In this document: positions 14,601-22,142 of the stretch, in pieces
Layout: each line of letters opens with the position of its first letter
Position numbering within the stretch: position 1 is the stretch's first letter
Assembly (NCBI GenBank): GCA_964621615.1
Contig: CAZUMW010000041.1
Span: forward strand, 1 to 40,399
Direction: 5' to 3'
DNA: 40,399 nt
DNA from: CAZUMW01 sp964621615
GTDB taxonomy: Bacteria; Desulfobacterota; WTBG01; CAIYCZ01; CAIRTM01
Program-made: the position numbers and the translations under genes
The notes under the pieces: model-generated
The model's input: the letters and a program-made list of their open reading frames with translations, nothing else
The model's database searches: none
What the model was told of the DNA's origin: nothing

Positions 14601-17487
14601 TGATGCGGCTTTATCTTCCGCTGAACAGTGTGTGCCCGAGCCGTCATCTTCAGCCCGGGGGCCGTCTTCCTGTAAAATGTCGGTTGTTATTGCAACATAC
14701 AATCGCGCGCCGACTCTTCAAACCTGCCTCGATGCGCTGGCAAAGCAAACAATGCCGGCTCATGAATTCGAGGTCATTATATGTGATGACGGCTCTACCG
14801 ATGACACTGAACACATGGTTGCCGGGAGGCAGCTACCGTTTAAATGCGTTTTTTTACGGCAACAAAACCTCGGACCTGCAGCCGCGCGCAACAAAGGAAT
14901 TCGCGCCGCCGGCGGTGATTATATTCTTTTTCTCGATGATGACTGCTTCCCGGAGCCTGAATCAGTTGAGCGCCATTATCATGCGCTTCAATCAGCCGGC
15001 AGCCCGTGTGCTGTGCTCGGCAGCATACGCACATTGCCTGAATATGTTCAATCGGTGTTTGCCGCAGTGGCCGACAATTCCGACCTGCTGCTTGCCTGCC
15101 CCCTCATGGAAGACGGCCATCTGTATGACTACAACAGCTTTTTTGCCGGCAATATAAGCATTGCCCGCCAGGCGCTGATCGATGCCGGGCTGTTTGATGA
15201 GGATTTCACCGGCTCCATCTGGGCTGCAGAAGATATAGAGCTCGGCTACAGGCTGTATCAGCAGGGGTTTTCGGTTTTCTACAGCAGCAGCTGTTCAGCC
15301 TGGCATGCGCAGGCACTATCGCCTGACGGGTTTTATGACAAATATATCAAGCGGGGCGGCGGCGGTGTCAGAACCTTTGCAAAACACCCTGACCTTCCGC
15401 ACCACTACCGGGATATAACGCGCGAGGATGTCTCCCGCTGGAAGCGTGACACCGAAGCGCTTACCCCCCTTGTTGAAACCTTAAAAAAGGAAATACGCCG
15501 GGCGCACGAGCTGCCGTTCTGCACTGAAAGCATACCGGACCAGCCGTTTTCCGAAAGCCGCTCGTTTATACAATATAAGCAGCAATGGATTCTTGATGAA
15601 CATGAGCGCGCCGCTATAATAAAACGCCTTGCTGCATCAGCCCGGGAGGCAAACGACCGCTTAAGCACCGGAACAATATCCACGGAGCTGTTCCGCGCCG
15701 AGGGGCGGAAGCTTTACGAGGCAATAAATTTTCTGAAGTGGCATTATGACACGTGCGGCATCACATCAAGCCCCTGGCTGGAGCGGTATCTGGCTGCGCG
15801 GCGCCGGGATGAGCCGCCCGAAAAACGGCAGTACTATGACCGGCCCGGCATCGATCCCGCCGACGAGCTGACCGCCCGCAAAATGCGGGAGGGGAATTTG
15901 TCGTTCACTGCTCTGACTAATCTCGGCTCGATCATGCTGAGCAGGCAAGCAGCGCACAGCCCGCATCCGGCGCGTGTAAAAAGCGCCGTTTCCTGTATCA
16001 AGCGCGCCTTTGAGATCAGGCCCTATAATCCGGATATAGTGAACATACTTACAAAAATTTTGAACAGCAGCAGCGCTGACGGCTGGAAAAAACAGCTCAA
16101 AGCCTGCCGGGATTATATCGGCATGTGCGCACATTCAAACGGATTTAAGAAGAAAGCGTACCATTTTGCAGATAAACATGATTACGACAAGGCTTTTTTC
16201 TGCTTTAGCGAAGAATCGCTCAAAAATCCTGCAGATATTGAATCGGTCTTCGAGGCATGCGACCTCTGCGTGCGTATGGGGCGCATCGATAAGGCTGAAG
16301 CATTGCTGTCAAAGCACGTCAACGGGAAGAGCGACCATCCGTTTCGTTTTCTTGTCCTGAAAAAACAGGGGGAATGGGCATATTTACATGGTGATTATGA
16401 AAAGGCTGAGCACTTTCTGCGCATGTCCCTGGAGGAGCACTGCACCACCGCGGCACTCAACATATATGCCGAATGCCTGGTGCGCTTGGGGCGGAAACAA
16501 AAAGCGCTTGAGTGCTGGAGCAGATCTCTGTGCATCGATGACACACAAATGCCCCTCTGCTACAAGCTCCACAAGTGTATTTATCATAGCACACACCGAA
16601 AGCGCTCAGTCCATGATTCCTCAATTGTTATCGCAGTGACGTTCAGAAGAAGCGCTGATGCCGCTGAGCGGTTTATGGACATGCTTTCCCGGACAGACAC
16701 GGGAAACGCCCGCCTGTATATTCTGAACGGCACAGGCCTGCCGCTTCAGGAAATGCAGCGCCGCGCCGGGTCATATTTCCCCGGCAATGATATAATCGTG
16801 GATACTGCCCCCGAACCGATTCACAATACCGGGGTTTGCGAATGGCTCCTGAGCAGGCCGAACATCAGCGCCAGTGAATACACGGCATTTGTCGACGAGG
16901 CCGTTACGCTTCCTGCTGACTGGCTCCAGATACTGATTGACACCCTGGACACGTACCCCCAGGCAGCCCTTGCCGGCGGGAAAGTGCTCTTCAGCCAAAG
17001 GCCGCATGTGTTCTATTATACCTACCGTTTTATCGACGCAGTCTGTGACCGTACCATAGGGCTTTCACATCTGCACCGACATGAGCCGGACCTTGGGCAG
17101 TTTGATTATGTGCGCACATGCGCATCAGTTCACAGCAGCTGTTTTATGGTACGAAACAGCACAGCACAAAAACAGCAGGCTTTTCTTGATCCCGAACATA
17201 TACACAGCCCGTCCGGAGATCTGGTACTCCCGGCGGCAGGCCGTGAAACGATATATAACGGCAGCCTCGCCGTGCTCTATGACGATACAAAGCCTGTTCC
17301 GACCGTCAAAGCGGCGCAGCAGGAAAGCACGGGCCCGCCCATGGGCACAGCATTCCCGCAAACCATGCTGAGCGTAAAAAAATTCACCGAAACATGTGAC
17401 AAAAAAGCCTTGAACACAATAATAAATCTGCTGCACAGGGACGGATACATAAAAGCTGTACCCGGCAGTATGGAGAGCATGCTATGA
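8641..17487 (+). CDS. Giant multidomain sulfotransferase/glycosyltransferase polyprotein
   Basis: Counting from ATG 8641 the protein has 2948 residues; in-frame GTG 8590 and ATG 8611 are alternatives, none with a good ribosome binding site. Domains in order: sulfotransferase (about 8-280; QPRAGST loop 14-20, LLRNPLAVLSS); a second sulfotransferase-like/capsule synthesis domain (343-597; YQMGKVGSTSIYRSL); GT2 (624-840; LNADD at 708-712); a GT-B domain (909-1227; NFPSRVYEALACGC); GT4 (1280-1635; SLYEGFGLPMLEAM at 1543-1556); GT2 (1657-1897); GT2 (2013-2255; LDDD at 2098-2101); TPRs (2400-2657); and a degenerate GT2 (2659-2883) whose expected LDDD reads VDEA. Ala/Pro-rich linkers separate the first modules. 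No signal peptide or membrane segment is evident, so it should act in the cytoplasm or attached to the membrane via partners. Presumably one chain assembles and sulfates an oligosaccharide. The frame is open throughout, arguing against sequencing error. Confidence 0.85.
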   Translation: MNALGENIIFIISQPRAGSTLLQRILAGHPDIHTAAEPWIMLHPLYALKHSGYTAEYNEQWAQWALEDFCETLTGGEDTYISAVRSFALTLYGDCLSRSGKRFFLDKTPRYYLIIPELYRVFPKARYIYLLRNPLAVLSSILHDWIKTDWQKLALYRTDLLSAPQLLIDGINLTGPQSAVIRYENLVTRPEDEVKRLCSCLGISFDPGILQYTGNPAPAGRMGDDVGIHKHTRPDADNQHKWRKNIALYPRSAIAHQYLDFLGERLTGDLGYTFDELRNALPPERADAAKEPHSIKNILRLAGLNRLESPPSAKPDKAGSARPGAPHNHTIGTAAGREHTCDKDIPVIVYQMGKVGSTSIYRSLKSYVPAENLYHVHYISPANIAKAERYLSDKPEFRYQGHLETGKKLQKMLGDQLPGCKWKIISLVREPVSRRISAIFENLGHLKDIDRSHQDAAIASIQEKLCEEFRTFSDTADRAGTWFDTELRDMFGLDVYSIPFPKKQGYHIYETPKADILIVRLEDLDRCHKEAFSRFLGIPHFELLKANVGNDKNYRALYDRVKNEIAIPDEYLDTIYNSRYCTHFYTDSERAGFKKRFAPNQIRSSPAIQSGAIAHAQAASDQLPTISVVTPSLNQAQYLEDCIVSVLDQGYPNLEYIIMDGGSADGSVDIIKKYEKHLTCWQSKPDGGHYAAVMEGFLHSSGEIMTWLNADDMFHPDAFTTAAAIFMSRRDVDWLTGRPNTFSRNGHQRWIHKEPLQWSQRKYLNREYNDPFIQQEGTFWRRQLWEKAGAHLNTDFSLAGDLELWTRFFRYAQLYSADALLAGYRYHQGQRAQSQMDEYLKQAERIIDRELQNEHSPSAHPGPPPPITAAEINGFKQALGQCHNAHGKIADNSAARGPAFVSGTGSAPRIDIVLQATGVHGWNISGGFESAAKKAGVFHRTFAPRGTWGAREPDHDDGLFAYLENPQADLILLLNMNWSSQMLHVSEKWRERWLSTSIAKALYIHESIEDNCCILGSDDMKDMTRSAASCADIVVYNDLTDRAFLESIHHCARWQPFGVDDTLFTAAAPFSERKNRAFFRGKTTPFGTGRTYRRRRQLLSFIQKNDLADLLEFDDKPVSPRQIVNDFNAYRIALNLPTLGHNFPSRVYEALACGCCLLTNLTGVPENDALFEHKKHLLYYRDEQELKEAVSLLTSDSAYAAAVAERGREHTIENLTLDRHIRRILTWSQDTPERGAETAAISTSDSAAPVCADAHLSSAPTNPDAEITSAEAAAPAPGPILIDGVIFQLQKDRPAGISRVWSSLLQELCKCPLAKDIILLDRSGTAPSFDGLETRRIHSFDMNRLQRDTAMLEDICRREQACLFLSTYYTAPETAPLLLMLHDMTPEVLGWDMTIPEWAAKKKAIEKAYAYITVSETTKQDFLRLYPGHAHKPVTVVPNAVSDIFRRHTEKEIGAFKRRYGITKPYFMITGHRWPQKNVRLFFSAFAELTGRERFELLIAGGAPELENDLKPLTGGTAYHVLFLSDEELSAAYSGAAALAYPSLYEGFGLPMLEAMKSGCPVITCKNAALPEVAGDAALYVSDSDTGDMIRALEQVQKADVRNRLVAKGIERAHRFSWKQSTQKLIGCIAEMLGGSNFSAAQAAPRVDSPCVEPAGGYLVTAIVSTYNAERFMEGRIDDLERQTIADRLEIIVVDSGSEQNEKRIVEAFQKRYSNITYIRTPARESLYRSWNRAIKRARGTYITNANTDDRLRPDALEIMSRALDSQPDIDIVYADQLITPVPNQTFETATPSDRFTWPDFEIERLRIRCCVGPQPMWRRSIHETLNLLFDEQFEIAGDYDFWLRAAHRCRFKKIPDVLGLYYRSKHKENKEFQDPAKTDLETYRAQRREYVSAMGGTAKQLLQEKLKQVSAGIEHLTRSMPPEPLSYDMKKHLEYLFWQSCVLLELLGEKERSRTFAGKFLEFMHDSYRLRLHVQEIDRPGMLNTADAALSSAEQCVPEPSSSARGPSSCKMSVVIATYNRAPTLQTCLDALAKQTMPAHEFEVIICDDGSTDDTEHMVAGRQLPFKCVFLRQQNLGPAAARNKGIRAAGGDYILFLDDDCFPEPESVERHYHALQSAGSPCAVLGSIRTLPEYVQSVFAAVADNSDLLLACPLMEDGHLYDYNSFFAGNISIARQALIDAGLFDEDFTGSIWAAEDIELGYRLYQQGFSVFYSSSCSAWHAQALSPDGFYDKYIKRGGGGVRTFAKHPDLPHHYRDITREDVSRWKRDTEALTPLVETLKKEIRRAHELPFCTESIPDQPFSESRSFIQYKQQWILDEHERAAIIKRLAASAREANDRLSTGTISTELFRAEGRKLYEAINFLKWHYDTCGITSSPWLERYLAARRRDEPPEKRQYYDRPGIDPADELTARKMREGNLSFTALTNLGSIMLSRQAAHSPHPARVKSAVSCIKRAFEIRPYNPDIVNILTKILNSSSADGWKKQLKACRDYIGMCAHSNGFKKKAYHFADKHDYDKAFFCFSEESLKNPADIESVFEACDLCVRMGRIDKAEALLSKHVNGKSDHPFRFLVLKKQGEWAYLHGDYEKAEHFLRMSLEEHCTTAALNIYAECLVRLGRKQKALECWSRSLCIDDTQMPLCYKLHKCIYHSTHRKRSVHDSSIVIAVTFRRSADAAERFMDMLSRTDTGNARLYILNGTGLPLQEMQRRAGSYFPGNDIIVDTAPEPIHNTGVCEWLLSRPNISASEYTAFVDEAVTLPADWLQILIDTLDTYPQAALAGGKVLFSQRPHVFYYTYRFIDAVCDRTIGLSHLHRHEPDLGQFDYVRTCASVHSSCFMVRNSTAQKQQAFLDPEHIHSPSGDLVLPAAGRETIYNGSLAVLYDDTKPVPTVKAAQQESTGPPMGTAFPQTMLSVKKFTETCDKKALNTIINLLHRDGYIKAVPGSMESML

Positions 17488-17558
17488 CCGCGCTGCCGCG
17501 CTGCAAAATACAAACACCACTGCAATCAGCCCATTCCACAATATAAGGAGAAACCGGT

Positions 17559-19343
17559 ATGATGATTTCATCTGCTCAAATGCAGCAAAACAGAACCCGC
17601 CTCGACGAATTCAACCGCCTGTACAGCGCAGCAAGCAGCAGGAGCAGCAACGGTCAGGAAGCCGACCGGCATGCCTCATTCTGCCCGCGCGAGCTTTTCC
17701 GCAGAAAGGTCCGGGAAGGCAACCTTACTGCCGACAGCGCGGTCGCGCTCGCACATTTTCTTCTCGGGACGGAATCGGAACAGGTTGATATGGATTCTGC
17801 ACAAATGGGTTTATACTGTTTTCAAAAAGCACACGAACTGTCGCCCTATAACACGGGCATTATCGATACGCTTATGCAGCTGAAAAAAGCGCTGAACAAA
17901 ACCGGCGGGCTGTCACAGCTTGAGCTGAAAAAGTCCCATTTACAGAAAACAGCCCCTGCGAACGGCAAGCTGAAGCTCGGCATCAGGTATCTTGCCAAAG
18001 GCAATCACGACAGAGCCGAATATTATTTTAAGGAATCCTGCTCTCTGGATAATGCCGACATCGAATCAGTATGTATGCTCGCGGATTTATATGCCACGGG
18101 AAATAATCTGAACGAATCGCTGAACATGTTCTCGCGGATTGAAAAAGCCTTCACACCCGAACATCCTTTTTGCGGGTATTTCCGCTACAAGTACGGTCAG
18201 ACAGCGCTTCTTGCCGGTGATGCCGAAAGGGCTGTACACTGCCTTAAAGGATCTGTCGATCATGAGCCGCTGCCCGCCTACATAAATCTGCTGGCCGAAA
18301 CAGCACTGGCCCTCGGCAACAGCCGGGATGCCATATCGCTGTGGGAACAATCGCTGAAACTGGACAATCAGCAAATACCCCTTTATCTGAAAATGCATGA
18401 TGCTGCAGCCGGAACCATGCACAGAAAGGCAGACAATATCGGCCAATATGCTGTCAATATCCTCATTTATACCTATAACAAGCTCGATATGATCAGAAAC
18501 ACCCTGCAGAGCCTCGCTGCGACCGATATCGGCACAGCCGGCATTTTTGTTCTCGAAAACCATTGTACTGACGGCACCCGGGAATTCCTCGAGTCTGCGC
18601 AGCAACTGTTTCCGAACAACCGGCTGACCGTTATCAATCTTCCGACCAATATCGGCGCACCCGCAGCCAGAAACTGGCTTCTTGCGCAGCAGGAGAACAA
18701 ACACACCGATTTTCTGGCCTACCTTGACGATGATGTCATTCTGCCGCGCGACTGGCTGAGCCGCCTTATCGGGACTATGGAACATGCGCCGGAAGCAGGC
18801 GTTGCCGGTGCAAAAGTGATCAATCAGTCACAGCCGAAATCCATACAATATATTCACCGGTATCTGGACACCATTCATGAAACCAGGCTTATACTTTCTT
18901 CGAAACACCCTGATGAAATCGATTTCGGCCAGTTTGATTATGTGCGGAAGTGCCTGTCGGTCATGGGATGCTGCCACCTGCTGCGCACATCTGCCGCAAA
19001 GGACGTCGGTGAGTTTGACATCAGGTTTTCTCCCTCTCAGATTGACGATATCGACCATGATATCATGACCTGCCAGAAAGGATATGAGGTTGTCTACAAC
19101 GGATATCTTGAGGTCGTACACTGCCAGAAGGCGGGAAAAGAGGCATTTATCAGCCGGCCATCTATGGGGAACATTATCGGCAATGACTGCAAGTTTGCCA
19201 TGAAACATACCCCGGAGGAAATGCTGCGGGTTAAAGAGCTTAGCGAGCAGCAGGACAAACAGGATATCGCCGGCAAAATTCGCGAGCTCAGACAGATGGG
19301 GCTTCTTTCCGGGGTCGGAGAGGTGCCGTTTGATATCGTTTAG
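17559..19343 (+). CDS. TPR - family 2 glycosyltransferase
   Basis: This 594-residue protein begins at an ATG following AAGGAG with good spacing. Residues 50-285 are helical tetratricopeptide-like repeats (LKLGIRYLAKGNHDRAEYYF, FCGYFRYKYGQTALLAGDAE, YINLLAETALALGNSRDAIS). Residues 306-520 are a GT2 domain: VNILIYTYNKLDMIRNTLQS, NIGAPAARNWLL and the metal-binding YLDDDVILP with D390-D391-D392. The C-terminus carries a short helical tail. The whole TPR-GT2 architecture, including GQFDYVR and the tail (MLRVKELSEQQDK), is repeated in degenerate form at the C-terminus of the preceding giant protein, so the two arose by duplication. Here the catalytic aspartates are intact. It probably transfers a sugar in the same glycan pathway. 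Confidence 0.85.
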   Translation: MMISSAQMQQNRTRLDEFNRLYSAASSRSSNGQEADRHASFCPRELFRRKVREGNLTADSAVALAHFLLGTESEQVDMDSAQMGLYCFQKAHELSPYNTGIIDTLMQLKKALNKTGGLSQLELKKSHLQKTAPANGKLKLGIRYLAKGNHDRAEYYFKESCSLDNADIESVCMLADLYATGNNLNESLNMFSRIEKAFTPEHPFCGYFRYKYGQTALLAGDAERAVHCLKGSVDHEPLPAYINLLAETALALGNSRDAISLWEQSLKLDNQQIPLYLKMHDAAAGTMHRKADNIGQYAVNILIYTYNKLDMIRNTLQSLAATDIGTAGIFVLENHCTDGTREFLESAQQLFPNNRLTVINLPTNIGAPAARNWLLAQQENKHTDFLAYLDDDVILPRDWLSRLIGTMEHAPEAGVAGAKVINQSQPKSIQYIHRYLDTIHETRLILSSKHPDEIDFGQFDYVRKCLSVMGCCHLLRTSAAKDVGEFDIRFSPSQIDDIDHDIMTCQKGYEVVYNGYLEVVHCQKAGKEAFISRPSMGNIIGNDCKFAMKHTPEEMLRVKELSEQQDKQDIAGKIRELRQMGLLSGVGEVPFDIV

Positions 19344-19355
19344 GAGGGCCAATCA

Positions 19356-20243
19356 ATGCAGCTGAGAGCAAACCCGAACAATTCGAAAACAACATACACG
19401 CCGAAGCCGAACCCCCGTGTTCATATTCTTCTGTATACCTATAACAAAGCGCAGGAACTCAGAGACACCCTGAAAAGCCTTGCCGGAACGGCTTACCGGA
19501 ACTACAAGGTTTTTATTCTGAATAACGGCAGCACCGACGGCACGCAGCGCCTGCTTTATTCAATGGCAAAGCAGCTGTTTAATGAGATTAAGATCATCGA
19601 TCTTCCGGTGAATGTCGGGGCGCCTGCAGCACGAAACTGGCTGATACACGATCCGGAAAACCGGTATGCCGATTTTGCCGCGTATCTCGATGACGACATT
19701 CTGCTGTCTCCATCCTGGCTTGCAGATATGCTCAACACATTTGAACGGTTTCCGGATGCCGGCGTGGTCGGGGCAAAAATTCTGTTTGCCGGAGCACAGA
19801 AAATAATTCAGCACACCGGCGGCATTATTACCCAAACACAGGATTGGGCCCACCATATCGCGGCACATTCCTTTGAGCGGGACACCGGACAGCATGATTA
19901 TATTGCACGGCGCCACTATGTTATGGGATGCGCCCAGCTGTATCGCCGGGAGGTGTTTGATGTGGCGGGGGACTACGATCTGCGTTTTTCACCGACCCAG
20001 TTTGATGAAGTGGAGCATCAGCTGAGGATGCGGCTGTACGGATATGAGGCTGTCTATAACGGCTTTATCGAAATTACCCATATGCTTAAGTCGGGCATGC
20101 AGCAGTCGGAGGCGGCACAGGTAAGCCGCGAGGCAAACCGGCTCAAAATGCTGCCGCTGTTCTCACCTGAGGAAATAGCGGCGCTGGTGGATGAAAATCT
20201 GACCGCAGAGGAGCCGCGGGCAAAAGCTGCGGCGGTTTCATAA
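19356..20243 (+). CDS. Family 2 glycosyltransferase
   Basis: This 295-residue GT2 enzyme has VHILLYTYNKAQELRDTLKS at residues 24-43, VNVGAPAARNWL near 86-97 and the metal-binding YLDDDILLS with D112-D113-D114. It is closely similar to the GT2 domain of the preceding gene, including VMGCAQLYRREVFD and the LRMRLYGYEAVYNGFIEI region, but lacks the TPR part, so the two are tandem paralogues. GGAGGG lies seven bases before the ATG, and the gap to the previous stop is 12 bases, so they are co-transcribed. The sugar donor and acceptor are unknown. Confidence 0.88.
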   Translation: MQLRANPNNSKTTYTPKPNPRVHILLYTYNKAQELRDTLKSLAGTAYRNYKVFILNNGSTDGTQRLLYSMAKQLFNEIKIIDLPVNVGAPAARNWLIHDPENRYADFAAYLDDDILLSPSWLADMLNTFERFPDAGVVGAKILFAGAQKIIQHTGGIITQTQDWAHHIAAHSFERDTGQHDYIARRHYVMGCAQLYRREVFDVAGDYDLRFSPTQFDEVEHQLRMRLYGYEAVYNGFIEITHMLKSGMQQSEAAQVSREANRLKMLPLFSPEEIAALVDENLTAEEPRAKAAAVS

Positions 20244-20341
20244 AAAACCACAGGGGAAAAGGAGGCATTATCCGGACAAGGGGCAATGCAGCAATTGGAT
20301 GTTTAACAATGAGGCTTTCATTCTGCACCCCGTTTTGAACC

Positions 20342-20413
20342 GGTGGACTCTTCCGTGTCCACCCTACGCAAATGCCGCATCCCGTAGGGCGGACTAAGCG
20401 AAGCGTGTCCGCC
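20342..20413. repeat. BIME: inverted REP pair, copy a
   Basis: The left half, read on the minus strand, is GTAGGGTGGACACGG followed by a GGTGGAC/GTCCACC hairpin. The right half on the plus strand is GTAGGGCGGAC, TAAGCGAAGC and GTGTCCGCC. Each half starts with the GTAG tetranucleotide followed by a hairpin, the hallmark of REP sequences; together they form a 72-bp bacterial interspersed mosaic element. This copy has CTCTTCC in its left loop and GATAAAG after its right end. It lies in the 235-base gap between the GT2 gene and the truncated sulfotransferase, otherwise empty. Confidence 0.7.
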
Positions 20414-20478
20414 GATAAAGGAAAGCATTGATGCCCCGGATATTCCGGGCGCACAGGAATTCTTCACCAGGAGGTATC

Positions 20479-20763
20479 ATGTCACTTCCGAATCTCGTTA
20501 TTATCGGTGCCATGAAATGCGGCACCACCAGCCTGTATAAATATCTGGACATGCACCCTGAGATACGGATGTCCGAGCTGAAGGAGCCCGATTTTTTTGT
20601 CGATACCTGGGAGGAGCTCTGGGATCTCGGCATGCCGCAGGGCAGATGGCACAAAGGAATTGACTGGTACCGCTCTCTTTTCACCGGAACTGAAAAAATA
20701 CAGAACCGGTGGACTCTTCCGTGTCCACCCTACGCAAATGCCGCATCCCGTAGGGCGGACTAA
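20479..20763 (+). pseudogene. 5' fragment of a duplicated sulfotransferase gene
   Basis: Bases 20479-20703, and the upstream DNA back to about 20356, are identical by eye to 21147-21371 and its upstream. The fragment keeps the AGGAGGT ribosome binding site, the ATG and 75 codons including the P-loop VIIGAMKCGTTSLYKYL, then breaks at ACAG and continues into a BIME, adding 19 unrelated codons (NRWTLPCPPYANAASRRAD) before a stop. It lacks the 3'-phosphate motif and cannot be an active enzyme, although it should be translated. Copy offset is exactly 668 bases. Confidence 0.85.
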
Positions 20764-21081
20764 GCGAAGCGTGTCCGCCAATGAATGATAACCCGGATGC
20801 CCCGGATATTCCGGGCATGGAAAAAAATGAATCAGCGTTTTTGCGCGGAGTTTGAACCGGTGGACACATCCGTGTCCACCCTACGCAAATGCCGCATCCC
20901 GTAGGGCGGACTAAGCGAAGCGTGTCCGCCAATGAATGATAACCCGGATGCCCCGGATATTCCGGGCATGGAAAAAAATGAATCAGCGTTTTTGCGCGGA
21001 GTTTGAACCGGTGGACACATCCGTGTCCACCCTACGCAAATGCCGCATCCCGTAGGGCGGACTAAGCGAAGCGTGTCCGCC
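20704..21081. repeat. Tandem BIME array, 151-bp period, copies b, c and d
   Basis: Two full units of 151 bp (20704-20854 and 20855-21005) and a third partial unit (21006-21081) each contain a 72-bp inverted REP pair (20708-20779, 20859-20930, 21010-21081). Full units add a spacer with a GCCCCGGATATTCCGGGC hairpin and the text GAATCAGCGTTTTTGCGC. Copy b has CTCTTCC in its left loop; c and d have ACATCC. Copy d is followed by the GATAAAG-type spacer that leads into the intact sulfotransferase. The array is non-coding; apparent short frames across it repeat the same nonsense peptide. Confidence 0.85.
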
Positions 21082-21146
21082 GATAAAGGAAAGCATTGAT
21101 GCCCCGGATATTCCGGGCGCACAGGAATTCTTCACCAGGAGGTATC

Positions 21147-22121
21147 ATGTCACTTCCGAATCTCGTTATTATCGGTGCCATGAAATGCGGCACCACCAGC
21201 CTGTATAAATATCTGGACATGCACCCTGAGATACGGATGTCCGAGCTGAAGGAGCCCGATTTTTTTGTCGATACCTGGGAGGAGCTCTGGGATCTCGGCA
21301 TGCCGCAGGGCAGATGGCACAAAGGAATTGACTGGTACCGCTCTCTTTTCACCGGAACTGAAAAAATACAGGGTGAAGCAACGGTGAATTACACAAAATT
21401 CCCCCACATCGCCGGCGTGCCGAAACGAATGCACAGCATCATACCCGATGCTAAGCTGATCTATGTAGTACGAAATCCCCTTGAACGGCTGCAGTCACAC
21501 TATGTTCATTATATCGCCGACGGCTGGGGCACAAAAGATCTCAAAGACCTGCTCGGAGACCTCGACACGAATTATTACATCAACTGCACCCGGTATTATC
21601 TGCAGCTCGAGCGATTCCTCGAATACTACCCTCTTGATCAGATTCTTGCAATCCGGTTCGAGGACCTCAAAGATAGAAGGCAGGAAACGCTGGAATCTGT
21701 TTTCCGCTTTCTCGGCGTTGACCATGAGTTCACCCACCCTGATTTCGGCCGGGTCTTTCAGCCGACCAGCAAAGTGAAATGGACACCACTGGGTGACTTC
21801 CTGAATAGAAAGCTCGATAAAAATCCGGAGCTCATTCCGATCGTAGAACACCTTCAGAACAAAAAGCCGCATCTGCTCGGCTCTCCTGTGCAAAAGCCCC
21901 GTATTGACAGTGATCTGAAAAAACGAATCCTCGAGTGCCTGTATGATGACATTAAAAAGCTCGAATCCCTCATTGGCTGGGATCTCTCAGCGTGGTACAG
22001 CGGAATTGGTTCTGCAAAAACCTCCGCGCTGCTCAGGCTGAGTAAGCATTATCAAGATCACGGTAACGAAGACCGTGCTTTATATTATGCACAGCGCGCA
22101 CGCAGTGCAGGAGGATCATGA
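21147..22121 (+). CDS. Sulfotransferase domain protein
   Basis: The 324-residue enzyme starts at the ATG four bases after AGGAGGT; a longer frame from TTG upstream would read REP-array DNA and is rejected. The P-loop is VIIGAMKCGTTSLYKYL (residues 7-23), followed by the KEPDFF motif, and the 3'-phosphate motif is VVRNPLERLQSHYVHYI near residues 107-123, with AIRFEDLKD near 169-177. It matches heparan-type/Sulfotransfer_1 family enzymes in length and layout. The C-terminal 40 residues look like one TPR (LLRLSKHYQDHGNEDRALYY). Its first 75 codons are duplicated at 20479. The stop overlaps an ATG (ATGA) at the head of the next intergenic stretch. It likely sulfates the glycan made by the upstream enzymes. 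Confidence 0.88.
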   Translation: MSLPNLVIIGAMKCGTTSLYKYLDMHPEIRMSELKEPDFFVDTWEELWDLGMPQGRWHKGIDWYRSLFTGTEKIQGEATVNYTKFPHIAGVPKRMHSIIPDAKLIYVVRNPLERLQSHYVHYIADGWGTKDLKDLLGDLDTNYYINCTRYYLQLERFLEYYPLDQILAIRFEDLKDRRQETLESVFRFLGVDHEFTHPDFGRVFQPTSKVKWTPLGDFLNRKLDKNPELIPIVEHLQNKKPHLLGSPVQKPRIDSDLKKRILECLYDDIKKLESLIGWDLSAWYSGIGSAKTSALLRLSKHYQDHGNEDRALYYAQRARSAGGS

Positions 22122-22142
22122 AAAAACCAAAGGACATTCAAA

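Noticed and set aside
20428..20478. TTG-started N-terminal extension of both sulfotransferase copies
   Set aside because: It translates REP-flanking DNA; an AGGAGGT site four bases before the downstream ATG decides the start.
20704..21081. CRISPR-like reading of the tandem array
   Set aside because: The 151-bp units are near identical throughout, including what would be spacers; this is a BIME tandem repeat, not repeats with unique spacers.
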